Below are positions 1 to 8,372 of a stretch of DNA of 51,918 bases, in pieces. The stretch is from positions 1 to 51,918 of the forward strand of contig CANCLK010000015.1 in NCBI GenBank assembly GCA_947378785.1, written 5' to 3'. Position 1 is the stretch's first letter. Every line of letters starts with the position of its first letter. Made by a program: the position numbers and the translations under genes. The DNA is from Comamonadaceae bacterium (lineage in GTDB: Bacteria > Pseudomonadota > Gammaproteobacteria > Burkholderiales > Burkholderiaceae_C). The notes beneath the pieces were generated by a model that saw nothing but the letters and a program-made list of their open reading frames with translations, was not told where the DNA came from and ran no database searches.

Positions 1-963
1 GCTGCCACCGTGTCTGGCAATCTGTACGACCTCGGCGAAACCAGCGGCCTGCGATTAGAAAGTCTGACGTTGCCGGCAACCTACCGGGCCCGGTTCGAGT
101 TGCCGCGGTTTGGCATAGCCGGGACGCGTCAGGTCACGGGCGTCGCGACCGGCGCATTGGTCGGGACCATCATCAAACCCAATGTCGGATTTTCGGCTGC
201 CCAGACCGCCGAGTTGGTCGGCCGCCTGTGCGCAGCAGGTGTGGACTTCATCAAAGATGATGAGGTTTGCGCGGACCCAGACCACGCGCCCCTGGCGCAA
301 CGTGTGCCAGCCGTGATGGCTGTCGTGCGCGAACATCAACAGCGCACCGGCAAGCACGTCATGGTGGCCTTCAACATCACCGATGAAACGGACGCTATGA
401 AACGCCACGCCGATCTGGTCGAGCGCGAAGGCGGCAGTTGTGTCATGGCCAGCCTCAACTGGTGCGGGCATTCCGGTATGCAAACGTTGCGGCGCCACAC
501 CGGTCTGGCGATTCACGGCCATCGCAATGGTTATGGCGCGCTGTCACGGCACCCGTTGCTAGGGATGTCGTTTCAGGCCTACCAGACACTGTGGCGATTA
601 GCCGGTGTCGACCACATGCACGTGCATGGTTTGCATGGCAAGTTCTCGCAGCCGGACGACGAAGTTATCGAATCGGCACACGATTGCTACACACCACTGA
701 CGGACAGTTTTGACGACCGCGTCATGCCTGCATTTTCTTCAGGTCAGTGGGCCGGTACCGTGCCGGCCACTTGGTCGGCGGTGAAAAGCGACGACTTGCT
801 GTTCATGTCCGGCGGCGGCATCTTGGCGCACCCGGGCGGTCCCGCCGCCGGTGTCGCCAGCATTCGGCAGGCATGGGCTGCCGCGCGGGCGGGCATCCCG
901 CTGGCGACATTCGCAGGGCAGGCACCTGAGCTGGCCGCCGCGTTAGCATTTTTTGGCAAGTAG
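1..963 (+). CDS. RuBisCO-like protein (form IV RLP), 5' end outside window
   Basis: About 320 C-terminal residues of a RuBisCO large-subunit family protein. The reading frame is open at base 1, and the first visible residues (VSGNLYDL...GLRLE) match the end of the RuBisCO N-terminal domain, so roughly 100 residues lie upstream and the GTG at 10 is not the start. RuBisCO landmarks are readable: TIIKPNVG (Lys at 175-177, equivalent to Lys175), DFIKDDE (the carbamylated Lys at 253-255 with the Asp/Glu metal ligands), HGHR (514-525), a loop-6-like HGKF (Lys at 640-642), SSGQWAG and GGGILAHPGG. The second lysine of the usual KPK motif is Asn. The next gene is a DUF1537 kinase, an association known for the apionate enzymes OiaX/OiaT with OiaK, so a phosphorylated oxo-sugar-acid decarboxylase or hydrolase is the best guess. 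CO2-fixing RuBisCO is unlikely. The exact reaction is inference. Confidence 0.85.
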   Translation, partial: AATVSGNLYDLGETSGLRLESLTLPATYRARFELPRFGIAGTRQVTGVATGALVGTIIKPNVGFSAAQTAELVGRLCAAGVDFIKDDEVCADPDHAPLAQRVPAVMAVVREHQQRTGKHVMVAFNITDETDAMKRHADLVEREGGSCVMASLNWCGHSGMQTLRRHTGLAIHGHRNGYGALSRHPLLGMSFQAYQTLWRLAGVDHMHVHGLHGKFSQPDDEVIESAHDCYTPLTDSFDDRVMPAFSSGQWAGTVPATWSAVKSDDLLFMSGGGILAHPGGPAAGVASIRQAWAAARAGIPLATFAGQAPELAAALAFFGK

Positions 964-970
964 CCCGGCC

Positions 971-2305
971 ATGGAGCGGCACGGCAGTGGCCTGATGCCC
1001 AGTCCCAAAATCGCGTTTTACGGCGACGACTTCACGGGCGCAACAGACACCCTGTCAACTGCTGCTCGCGCTGGCTTGCGCACGATGCTGTTTTTGGGGT
1101 TGCCAACACAGGCTCAGCTTGAACGCGCTGGACCGCTGGACTGCCTGGGCATTGCCGGCGCAGCACGCGCCATGACGCCTGACGAAATGCGGGTGGAGCT
1201 GGCGCCTGTCGGTGCATTGTTCGCCCGAGTCGGTGCCGCGGTGTTGCACTACAAAACCTGCTCGACTTTTGACAGTGCGCCGCATGTCGGCAGCATTGGC
1301 GCGGCGATCCGCATCTTGCAGCCCTACACCGGAAATTCTTTTGTGCCCATCGTTGGAGGTCAACCCCATTTGCGGCGCTACTGCGTCTTTGGCAACTTGT
1401 TCGCCGGCGCCGGCAGTGCAGTGGCCCGCATTGACCGCCACCCGACGATGCGCCAGCACCCTGTGACGCCGATGCACGAGGCCGATTTGCGCCTGCATCT
1501 TGAGGCACAAGGTCTGCACCATGTGCTGTCAATCAACTACACCGACTATGCGCAGAGTGACGCCGGGCTTGACACGCAGCTCGATGCGCTGCTGGCCCCT
1601 GCGCCGCAAGTCAGCCCCAGCCCAAGAGCCGTGCTGATGGACCTGACTGATGCGTGCCAGTTGGCCAGCGTAGGCCGGCTGATCTGGACGCGCTCTCAAG
1701 TGCAACCCTTGCTTGCCGTTGGCCCTAGCAGCGTCGTTCAGGCGCTCGTCGCACACTGGAACATCGGCTCTGAGTTGGTGACGTCTCGTGTGGCCGTTGC
1801 CGCCGGGCCTGTGCTGGTTTTGGCCGGTAGCCTGTCGCCGCTGACGGCACTGCAAGTGAGCGCGGCACATTCATATCTGCACGTTGGTTTAGACCCTGTA
1901 CGCCTTGAAACTGATAAGACCTACGTGACGAGTACGGCAAATCACATTGCCGGGCAGCTGGCAGCGGGGCGCAACGTGCTGGCCTTTACCGCTTCCAGCG
2001 GCGAGGCTGCAGGCGTCAAGCATGGTCGTTCCCTGGCCCGCGCCTGTGGCGATCTGTTGGCGCAGGTGCTGCGCATCACGCCAATTAAGCGCCTAGGCAT
2101 CGCGGGTGGCGATACGTCCAGTCACGCAGTTCAAGCTCTTGATGCCTGGGGGCTGTCCTATCGCACGCAACTGGCGCCTGGCGTCGCACTGTGTTGCCTG
2201 CACAGTGACAACCCGCAGATGGACGGCCTGGAAATCATGCTCAAGGGTGGGCAAATGGGAACAGAAACCCTCTTGCAAGACTTGGTGAACGGAGCTACGA
2301 CTTGA
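971..2305 (+). CDS. Four-carbon acid sugar kinase family protein (DUF1537, OtnK/OiaK-like)
   Basis: A protein of about 444 residues of the DUF1537 sugar-acid kinase family. The N-terminal substrate domain carries YGDDFTGATD. The C-terminal nucleotide domain contains GGDTSSHA and ends near LKGGQMGTE, where the family has its ATP-binding glycines. Family members phosphorylate four-carbon acid sugars (OtnK, DtnK) or 3-oxo-isoapionate (OiaK). It follows the RuBisCO-like gene after 7 bases, so the two are almost surely co-transcribed, and the kinase would supply the phosphorylated substrate of the RLP. ATG 971 is the first ATG after the upstream stop. ATG 995, just before PSPKIAFYGDDF, is a credible alternative start because it places the conserved motif at the usual distance from the N-terminus. 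No clear Shine-Dalgarno supports either. Confidence 0.85.
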   Translation: MERHGSGLMPSPKIAFYGDDFTGATDTLSTAARAGLRTMLFLGLPTQAQLERAGPLDCLGIAGAARAMTPDEMRVELAPVGALFARVGAAVLHYKTCSTFDSAPHVGSIGAAIRILQPYTGNSFVPIVGGQPHLRRYCVFGNLFAGAGSAVARIDRHPTMRQHPVTPMHEADLRLHLEAQGLHHVLSINYTDYAQSDAGLDTQLDALLAPAPQVSPSPRAVLMDLTDACQLASVGRLIWTRSQVQPLLAVGPSSVVQALVAHWNIGSELVTSRVAVAAGPVLVLAGSLSPLTALQVSAAHSYLHVGLDPVRLETDKTYVTSTANHIAGQLAAGRNVLAFTASSGEAAGVKHGRSLARACGDLLAQVLRITPIKRLGIAGGDTSSHAVQALDAWGLSYRTQLAPGVALCCLHSDNPQMDGLEIMLKGGQMGTETLLQDLVNGATT

Positions 2306-2316
2306 GAGCTTGTGCC

Positions 2317-3345
2317 TCAATCGACCTTGACCCGCCCCGAAGAAATCACGGGTTTCCAGCGGGCGATCTCGCTGGCAATCAGTTTGCCAAAGACCTCTGG
2401 TGTGGAGGGCGTGGCGACCGCACCTTCATTGTTCAAACGGGTTTTCAGTTCGACTGAGCTCAGCGCCAGATTGATCTGGGCGTTGAGTTTGCGCACGATG
2501 TCGGGTGGTGTCGCTGCAGGCGCGACGATGCCATACCACTGGTCAGCTTCAAAGCCTTTGTAGCCACTTTCGGCCACGGTCGGAACGTCGGGCAAAACGT
2601 CGATGCGTTTTGGTGATGACACGGCCAACGCACGCAGTTGGCCGTTCTTGATTTGCGCCAGCACCGCTGGCGCGCCCGTGAACACCAGCTGAATTTGGCC
2701 CCCCAGCAAGTCAGTGACAGCCGGTCCCGTGCCGCGGTAAGGGATGTGCAGAAATGACGTGCCGGTCTGGAGATTGAAATATTCGGTCGCCAGGTTGGCG
2801 GCGCTGCCGTTGCCACCCGAGCCGTAGTTGAATTGACCTGGGCGCGACTTGCCCAGTGCCACCAGTTCTTGCACGGTCTTGGCGGGCACGGAGGGGTGCA
2901 CCACCAGCACATTCGGCACGCGCGCGACCCATGCCACCGGCGCAAAGTCAGTCACCGGGTTGTACGGCAGCTTGGGGTACAGGCTGGGGTTGACGGCCAG
3001 CGTGCCGATGTGGCCCATCAGTAAGGTGTAGCCGTCGCCAGCGGCCTTGGCGACTTTGTCGGCACCAATGCTGCCGCCAGCGCCGGGGATGTTTTCAATG
3101 ACCACGCTCTGGCCCCAGGCCTTCGTGAGTTCTTGTCCGATGGAACGCGCCAAGATGTCTGTGCTGCCGCCGGGTGTGAAGGGCACAAGCAAGCGAATCG
3201 GCTTGTTTGGGTAGTTGGCTGCGGCGTTGGTTTGCGCTTGTGCAGGGAGCATGGTGGTCGCGCTGAGAACCAGCAGTAAGGCCGGTAACAGGGGTCGCGT
3301 GAGGGGGCGCAAGATGGCGCGATCAAGGGAGGCGGTCATGGTCAT
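2317..3345 (-). CDS. Bug/TctC-family extracytoplasmic solute receptor
   Basis: Periplasmic tripartite tricarboxylate transporter receptor, 342 aa, near the usual 320-330. A long basic N-terminus and hydrophobic segment end in LPAQAQ, a signal peptidase I site. Family motifs follow: VPFTPGGSTD, IENIPGAGG, DGYTLL, HIPYRGTGPA and LRALAVSS, then DVPTVAE. Bug proteins bind organic acids or other small polar metabolites between two lobes and deliver them to a TctA/TctB permease, neither of which is in this window. Its ATG overlaps the stop of the upstream metallo-hydrolase (ATGA), so the two are translationally coupled. It converges on the DUF1537 kinase with only 11 bases between stops. The start could also be the second Met at 3339. 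The ligand is unknown; a product of the coupled hydrolase is a reasonable guess. Confidence 0.93.
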   Translation of the reverse strand: MTMTASLDRAILRPLTRPLLPALLLVLSATTMLPAQAQTNAAANYPNKPIRLLVPFTPGGSTDILARSIGQELTKAWGQSVVIENIPGAGGSIGADKVAKAAGDGYTLLMGHIGTLAVNPSLYPKLPYNPVTDFAPVAWVARVPNVLVVHPSVPAKTVQELVALGKSRPGQFNYGSGGNGSAANLATEYFNLQTGTSFLHIPYRGTGPAVTDLLGGQIQLVFTGAPAVLAQIKNGQLRALAVSSPKRIDVLPDVPTVAESGYKGFEADQWYGIVAPAATPPDIVRKLNAQINLALSSVELKTRLNNEGAVATPSTPEVFGKLIASEIARWKPVISSGRVKVD

Positions 3346-4196
3346 GGCTTTGAAAATTCGGCTTTTTCACCGGGCTTGAGAGCCAGTACACGGGTGCTGG
3401 TGGCCCCCAGCGCCTGGATGAATTCTGCAGGCGTGCCTTTGCCCAGTGGGTTGGCGCCGTAGTGCATCGGAATCACCGTCTTGGGCTTGAGCCACTCGCG
3501 CGTGGCAAAGGCCGCATCGACCGGGCCCATGGTGAAGTTGCCGCCAATGGGCATCAACACCAGGTCTGGCTTGTAGTAGTCGGCAATGAATTTCATGTCA
3601 CCGAAGAGCCCGGTGTCGCCCATGTGGTAAATCTTGAAGCCGTCTTCAAGTTCGATGATGAAGCCGAGCGGCTCGCCGCCGACATGGGTTTCGTCCTTGC
3701 CGGTGGCAGCGTTTTTCCACACCAGCACCGACGAGTGTTCAGCGTGCACGGCAGTGACTTTGATGCCCGGCACTGGCGTGATGGTCCCGCCTTTGTTGAA
3801 GCGTGGCAGCAGCTCAGGCGGCAGGATGCCGAGCAGGGCGGCAGATTGATTCATATCGCCGGGCGCGTACATCGGAATCTTGTGCATCAGCGCCAGTGCT
3901 GGGGCATCGGCGAAGTGGTCGAAGTGCCCATGGCTGACCAGCAGCACATCGACTTTGCCCAGCGCATCTAGGTTTTTGTAGGCCGCAGGCGTTAGAGGGT
4001 TCAGGCGCAGCCAAGGATCCACAACGATGACTTTGCCGCCGGGGGAGGTGATCCGGAACGCCGCTTGCCCGAGCCACAGCACTTCGGCTTGGCTGCTTTG
4101 CGCAGCTGCCACGCCCGCCGTCAGCGACAGGCCTAAAGCTAACAAAGCGGTCAAACCGTTGATCAGACGAAGGCGTGAAAAGAATGGAAATAACAT
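3342..4196 (-). CDS. Secreted metallo-beta-lactamase-fold hydrolase (UlaG/UPF0173-like)
   Basis: A metal-dependent hydrolase of 284 aa with the signature SHGHFDHF (HxHxDH) at about residues 88-95, followed by further metal-ligand histidines and aspartates (VHAEHS, HMGDTG, MHYG near the C-terminus). This pattern matches the UlaG/UPF0173 branch (lactonase-like, L-ascorbate-6-phosphate lactonase relatives). Unlike typical cytoplasmic UlaG proteins, it begins with a clear signal peptide (hydrophobic core LTALLALGLSLTAGVAAAQ), so it should act in the periplasm. ATG 4196 is supported by AAGGAG a few bases upstream. Its stop overlaps the start of the Bug receptor gene. The natural substrate cannot be read from sequence. 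Confidence 0.88.
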   Translation of the reverse strand: MLFPFFSRLRLINGLTALLALGLSLTAGVAAAQSSQAEVLWLGQAAFRITSPGGKVIVVDPWLRLNPLTPAAYKNLDALGKVDVLLVSHGHFDHFADAPALALMHKIPMYAPGDMNQSAALLGILPPELLPRFNKGGTITPVPGIKVTAVHAEHSSVLVWKNAATGKDETHVGGEPLGFIIELEDGFKIYHMGDTGLFGDMKFIADYYKPDLVLMPIGGNFTMGPVDAAFATREWLKPKTVIPMHYGANPLGKGTPAEFIQALGATSTRVLALKPGEKAEFSKP

Positions 4197-4268
4197 TAAT
4201 TCTCCTTAACGACGAGTTTTTCGAATCCATTCGGCTGCTGCACAGAGACCTTGAACAACGAGCTCAAA

Positions 4269-4387
4269 ACTCCGTCACTGCGAGCGCAGCGCGGCAGTCT
4301 AGGACAGTGCACCTCGAAGATGGATGGCCGCGCTGCGCTCGCCATGACGGCCCCAGAACTGCCGCGCTGCGCTCGCTGTGACGGAGT
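4269..4387. repeat. Dispersed palindromic repeat, copy 1, with 30-nt inverted arms
   Basis: Left arm 4269-4298 (begins ACTCCGTCACTGCGAGCG) and right arm 4358-4387 are reverse complements with one mismatch. Between them lies a further CGCGCTGCGCTCGCCATGACGG unit. The core (GTCACTGCGAGCG..GCGCGGCAGTC) recurs at about 26588-26710, 31099-31197 and 43733-43858. It lies 3' of the LysR gene and 5' of the MBL-fold gene. It can fold into a large hairpin and may aid transcription termination. No transposase is associated. Confidence 0.85.
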
Positions 4388-4410
4388 TTATCGCTCGCCA
4401 TAACGAAAAA

Positions 4411-5331
4411 CTAAACATAGGCCTGAATGGCTTTTTTAACCACCGAGGCGACCATCGTCCGCACTTCTTTGTGTGTCTCCGTGCTGGGCCGCCGGGCCGA
4501 GTTCACCAGCATCAACTCGCTCATGAGTCGCGGGCTGTGGAGGGCATGGGTTGAAAACGGATGCGGCTCTTGAAAGTGGCTCAGGGTGTAGGGCGGTAGT
4601 ACGGCAAATCCCAAACCTTCGCGGACCAAATCAAGGATCGCATTCAGTCCATCGACTTCCATGACGATGTTGGGCGCGCAGTTCATGCGCACGAACTCGG
4701 TGTCGATGAGGATGCGAAAGGTGTTCGGTCGGCTAGGAACAATCAGCGGCAGCTTGGCCAAATCGGCCATCGGCATTCGCTCCTTCAGGGGCACATCGGG
4801 GTGGCACTCGGCGCTGGCCTGTGAAGAAATCAGCATCAGCGCTTCGCGGTGCAGCAGGTTGACGTCCATGTCGGGCGAGGGCGGCGTGTTGTACAGCAGC
4901 GCCATGTCGAGCCGGCCTGAGCGAAGGCTCTCTTGCATGGGCATCGAAAAGCCTTCGTTCAGTGTCAGTTGCGCATCGGGCAGGCGCAGTCTGAATTCGC
5001 GTGTCAGCGGCACCGCCACCAGTTTGCTCAGGCTGGGCGGTAAGCCAATCGAGACATGACCGGCCAGCGCACCGCGGACAGCACCCAGCTCTTCACGCGC
5101 CAAGGCCACTTGGTGCAAGATGCCGCGACCATGTTCCAGCAACACACCGCCGGCTTCGGTCAGCGTCACGCCGCGGCCATTGCGCCACAAAAAGGTCTGG
5201 CGCAATTCCACTTCAAGTTGGCGCACATGCCGGCTCAGCAAGGGCTGCGGCATGCCCAAGGCGGCAGCGGCGCGGGTGAAGCTGCCCAGCTCTGCCACGC
5301 GCACAAAGGATTCAATTTGCTTCAGGTCCAT
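4411..5331 (-). CDS. LysR-family transcriptional regulator
   Basis: A 306-aa LysR regulator. The N-terminal winged helix-turn-helix (residues 1-60) starts MDLKQIESFVRVAELGSFTR and includes AAAALGMPQPLLSRHVRQLE. The LysR effector-binding domain occupies roughly 90-300. It is divergent from ligU, with 102 bases between the starts, and is therefore the likely activator of the ligUJK operon, probably responding to a pathway intermediate. A dyad of the LysR T-N11-A type lies between the genes. No good ribosome-binding site precedes the ATG. It differs from LigR-type regulators only as far as a search would show; the effector is unknown. Confidence 0.93.
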   Translation of the reverse strand: MDLKQIESFVRVAELGSFTRAAAALGMPQPLLSRHVRQLEVELRQTFLWRNGRGVTLTEAGGVLLEHGRGILHQVALAREELGAVRGALAGHVSIGLPPSLSKLVAVPLTREFRLRLPDAQLTLNEGFSMPMQESLRSGRLDMALLYNTPPSPDMDVNLLHREALMLISSQASAECHPDVPLKERMPMADLAKLPLIVPSRPNTFRILIDTEFVRMNCAPNIVMEVDGLNAILDLVREGLGFAVLPPYTLSHFQEPHPFSTHALHSPRLMSELMLVNSARRPSTETHKEVRTMVASVVKKAIQAYV

Positions 5332-5360
5332 GTTTTATTTTCTAAATACCGAATGGCTTG

Positions 5361-5375
5361 TTATAGCAAAAATAA
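5361..5375. promoter_or_regulatory. Candidate LysR-type binding dyad (T-N11-A)
   Basis: TTATAGCAAAAATAA: arms TTAT/ATAA around a 7-base AT-rich centre, containing T-N11-A. It sits in the 102-base divergent intergenic region between the LysR gene and ligU, about 59 bases upstream of the ligU ATG and 30 bases upstream of the regulator ATG. This is where an autoregulatory and activating LysR site is expected. Assignment is by pattern and position only. Confidence 0.4.
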
Positions 5376-5433
5376 ATAGCAGCTAGTGAGCGGGAATGCC
5401 CCTGAAGTTGGTCGGAATCCCTAGAATTTGCGC

Positions 5434-6531
5434 ATGCAAACTGCTATTCCCTGCCTTCTCATGCGCGGCGGCACCTCCAAGGGCCCCTTTTTTTTGGCGT
5501 CCGACTTACCGGCTGATCTGCCGACGCGGGACAAGGTCTTGCTGGCCGTGATGGGCTCGCCGGACCCGCGGCAGATCGACGGACTCGGCGGCGCGCATCC
5601 ACTCACCAGCAAGGCGGGCATCGTTTCCAAAAGCAATACGCCGGGTGTTGACCTCGACTTTTTGTTTGCCCAACTGCAGCCCAACGGCGACACCGTCGAC
5701 ACCACGCCGAACTGCGGCAACATGCTGGCGGCGGTCGTGCCTTTTGCACTGGAAACTGGCTTGGTGCAAGCGCAGGGTGACACCACGACTTTGCGCGTGT
5801 TAACCCTCAACACCGACATGCAGTGCGACATCACGGTGTTGACGCCGCAGGGTGAAAACGGCAGATACGTTGAGTACGCTGGGTCGGCACGCATCGACGG
5901 CGCGCCGGGCAGCTCAGCGCCTATCACCATCAATTTTCTCGACACGGCGGGCTCGGTGGCGCCAGGGCTTTTGCCGACGGGAAACGTGCGCGATGTGATC
6001 GACGGCATCGAAGTCACGTGCATCGACAACGGCATGCCGCTGGTGATGTTTCTGGCCAGCGCGGTCGGCCGCACCGGCTACGAAAGTGTGGCCGATCTCA
6101 ACGCCGACACCGAACTCAAAGCACGCATTGAAACGCTGCGGGTGGCTGCGGGTCACGCCATGCTACTCGGCGACGTGACAAGTAAAAATTACCCCAAAAT
6201 GACGCTGATTGCAGCGCCCCAAAGTGGCGGTACCTTGTGCACGCGCAGCTTCATCCCACATGTTTGCCATGACGCCATTGGCGTGCTGGCGGCCGTCACG
6301 GTCGGCACGGCGTGCGTGTTGAAAGGCTCGGTCTGCGACGGTGTGGCGGTCATGGCCGAGGGCAATCCGAAAACGGTTTCCGTCGAACACCCGACAGGGG
6401 AGTTCAGCGTTGAGTTGGGGCTGGACCCGGCCCAGCCGCAAAATGTCACGCGTGCCGCTTTGCTGCGCACCGCTCGCTTGCTGATGCGCGGTGAGGCGCT
6501 CATTCCGCACGCGGTGTGGGCCGGCCGCTGA
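5434..6531 (+). CDS. ligU: 4-oxalomesaconate isomerase/tautomerase (PrpF fold)
   Basis: A 365-aa PrpF/DUF453-family protein. It would isomerise 4-oxalomesaconate for hydration in the protocatechuate 4,5-cleavage or gallate pathway (LigU of Sphingobium SYK-6; GalD of Pseudomonas is the homologous tautomerase). RGGTSKGPFF lies at residues 11-20. The two residues I recall as catalytic in LigU, Lys66 and Cys100, are matched by Lys60 and Cys94 (TPNCGNM), both shifted by exactly six. ligJ and ligK follow directly, which makes the pathway assignment strong. The start is taken as ATG 5434; an in-frame TTG at 5428 is less likely. No Shine-Dalgarno is evident. GalD rather than LigU chemistry cannot be excluded. 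Confidence 0.88.
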   Translation: MQTAIPCLLMRGGTSKGPFFLASDLPADLPTRDKVLLAVMGSPDPRQIDGLGGAHPLTSKAGIVSKSNTPGVDLDFLFAQLQPNGDTVDTTPNCGNMLAAVVPFALETGLVQAQGDTTTLRVLTLNTDMQCDITVLTPQGENGRYVEYAGSARIDGAPGSSAPITINFLDTAGSVAPGLLPTGNVRDVIDGIEVTCIDNGMPLVMFLASAVGRTGYESVADLNADTELKARIETLRVAAGHAMLLGDVTSKNYPKMTLIAAPQSGGTLCTRSFIPHVCHDAIGVLAAVTVGTACVLKGSVCDGVAVMAEGNPKTVSVEHPTGEFSVELGLDPAQPQNVTRAALLRTARLLMRGEALIPHAVWAGR

Positions 6532-6555
6532 CCGATCAAACACAGCACTTTAAAA

Positions 6556-7620
6556 ATGACAAACATGAAAGTAGCCATGCCAAAAAAGCCCCTCACCATC
6601 GACTGCCACGGGCACTACACCACGGCACCCAAAGCGTTGGAGAATTGGCGCAACCAGCAGATCGCCAGCTTGAGCAACCCGTCAGCCGCTCCGAAGGTGG
6701 CCGACCTGAAAATCAGCGACGACGAGTTGCGTGAATCGATCGAGAGCAACCAGCTGCGCCTGATGAAAGAGCGCGGCAGCGACCTCACCATTTTTTCGCC
6801 ACGCGCCAGTTTCATGGCCCATCACATCGGCGACTTCAACACCTCTTCGACGTGGGCGGCGATTTGCAACGAGCTGTGCTTTCGCGTCAGCGAGCTGTTC
6901 CCGGACCACTTCATTGGCGCGGCCATGTTGCCGCAGTCGCCCGGTGTCGATCCCGCCACCTGCATTCCCGAACTTGAGCGTTGCGTCAAAGAATACGGCA
7001 ACGTTGGCATCAACCTGAACCCCGATCCCTCCGGCGGCCACTGGACGTCACCGCCGTTGAGTGACAAGCAGTGGTACCCCATTTACGAAAAAATGGTGGA
7101 GCACGACATCCCCGCCATGATCCATGTGAGCACCAGTTGCAACGCCTGCTTTCACACCACAGGCGCGCATTACCTGAACGCTGACACCACCGCCTTCATG
7201 CAGTGCCTGACCAGTGATTTGTTCAAAGACTTTCCGACGCTGCGCTTTTTGATCCCGCACGGCGGCGGCGCAGTGCCCTACCACTGGGGCCGATTTCGCG
7301 GGCTGGCGCAAGAGCTCAAAAAGCCATTACTCGAAGACCATTTGCTGAACAATATTTTCTTTGACACCTGCGTCTATCACCAACCCGGCATCGACTTGCT
7401 GAACACCGTGATCCCAGTGAAAAACGTTTTGTTTGCATCCGAGATGATTGGTGCTGTGCGCGGCATTGACCCGCAAACCGGCCACTACTACGACGACACC
7501 AAGCGCTACATCGAGTCATCCAAAATCCTCAGCGATGCGGATCGTTTTCAGATTTACGAAGGCAATGCGCGCCGAGTTTTTCCGCGCCTCGATGCCGCCC
7601 TCCAACGCAAAGGCCAATGA
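6556..7620 (+). CDS. ligJ: 4-oxalomesaconate hydratase, amidohydrolase family
   Basis: A 354-aa amidohydrolase-fold hydratase that adds water in the step after LigU to give 4-carboxy-4-hydroxy-2-oxoadipate. The N-terminal HxH is in DCHGHY (His18, His20), a third His is in MIHVST (His190), and a Glu replaces the usual metal Asp in FASEMIG (Glu296). The zinc ligands I recall for Sphingobium LigJ are His6, His8, His178 and Glu284; all four fit with a constant offset of 12, which is strong family evidence. Three in-frame Met codons (6556, 6565, 6577) make the true start uncertain. The offset suggests that some of the N-terminus is extra or that translation begins at 6577. It is 24 bases after ligU, and its stop overlaps the ligK start. 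Confidence 0.92.
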   Translation: MTNMKVAMPKKPLTIDCHGHYTTAPKALENWRNQQIASLSNPSAAPKVADLKISDDELRESIESNQLRLMKERGSDLTIFSPRASFMAHHIGDFNTSSTWAAICNELCFRVSELFPDHFIGAAMLPQSPGVDPATCIPELERCVKEYGNVGINLNPDPSGGHWTSPPLSDKQWYPIYEKMVEHDIPAMIHVSTSCNACFHTTGAHYLNADTTAFMQCLTSDLFKDFPTLRFLIPHGGGAVPYHWGRFRGLAQELKKPLLEDHLLNNIFFDTCVYHQPGIDLLNTVIPVKNVLFASEMIGAVRGIDPQTGHYYDDTKRYIESSKILSDADRFQIYEGNARRVFPRLDAALQRKGQ

Positions 7621-8327
7621 CCATGAGCGACAACCTAGACCTTTTCAATCAACTCGGTGTCGTCAAGCGCAACATCGTGCGCGCCGACAAGGCTGCCGTC
7701 GACAAACTCTCGCGCTTTGGCGTTGCGACCTTGCACGAGGCCATGGGCCGCGTCGGCCTCATGAAGCCCTACATGCGGCCGATTTACCCGAGCGCGCGCA
7801 TCTGCGGCACGGCCGTCACAATCTTGCTGCAACCCGGCGACAACTGGATGTTGCATGTGGCTGCCGAGCAGTTGCAGCCAGGTGACGTCGCCGTGGCCGC
7901 ATGCACCACCGACAACGACGACGGCTTTTTTGGCGACTTGCTGGCGACCTCGTTTCGCTCGCGTGGCGCCATCGGTCTGGTCATCGACGCCGGCGTTCGC
8001 GACGTCAGCGACCTCACCGACATGAACTTTCCGGTCTTCAGCCGCGCCATCCATTCCAAGGGGACTGTCAAGGCCACACTGGGCTCAGTCAATGTGCCGG
8101 TGGTTTGCGCTGGCGCCTTTGTCAATCCGGGTGACGTGATCGTGGCCGATATCGACGGCGTGGTGGTGATCCCCGCTGCTCGCGCCATGGAAGTGGCCAA
8201 CGCCGCCGAAAAGCGTGAAGCCCTGGAAGCCGACAAGCGTGCACTGCTCGCTTCCGGAGTGCTCGGGCTCGACATGTACAAGATGCGTGAACCGCTTGAA
8301 AAAGCCGGCATGCGTTACATCGACTGA
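7617..8327 (+). CDS. ligK: 4-carboxy-4-hydroxy-2-oxoadipate aldolase / oxaloacetate decarboxylase (RraA-like)
   Basis: A 236-aa class II pyruvate aldolase of the RraA-like family. It cleaves 4-carboxy-4-hydroxy-2-oxoadipate to pyruvate and oxaloacetate, the last step of the pathway, and usually also decarboxylates oxaloacetate. The family active-site segment [12 protein letters not shown] places Arg128 and Asp129 at the metal/substrate site. [15 protein letters not shown] near residue 175 is the other conserved block. The ATG at 7617 overlaps the ligJ stop (ATGA); ATG 7623 is the alternative. Together with ligU and ligJ it gives the whole lower pathway, but no LigAB dioxygenase, LigC or LigI is in the window. 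Confidence 0.92.
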   Translation: MTMSDNLDLFNQLGVVKRNIVRADKAAVDKLSRFGVATLHEAMGRVGLMKPYMRPIYPSARICGTAVTILLQPGDNWMLHVAAEQLQPGDVAVAACTTDNDDGFFGDLLATSFRSRGAIGLVIDAGVRDVSDLTDMNFPVFSRAIHSKGTVKATLGSVNVPVVCAGAFVNPGDVIVADIDGVVVIPAARAMEVANAAEKREALEADKRALLASGVLGLDMYKMREPLEKAGMRYID

Positions 8328-8372
8328 AGCGTTTCCCGGCACTCGCTGGCCAGCTAAAAAAGAAAGAGACCC

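Noticed and set aside
10..963. GTG at position 10 as the start of the RuBisCO-like gene
   Set aside because: The frame is open to base 1, and the first visible residues match the interior of the RuBisCO N-terminal domain, so the gene is cut by the window edge.
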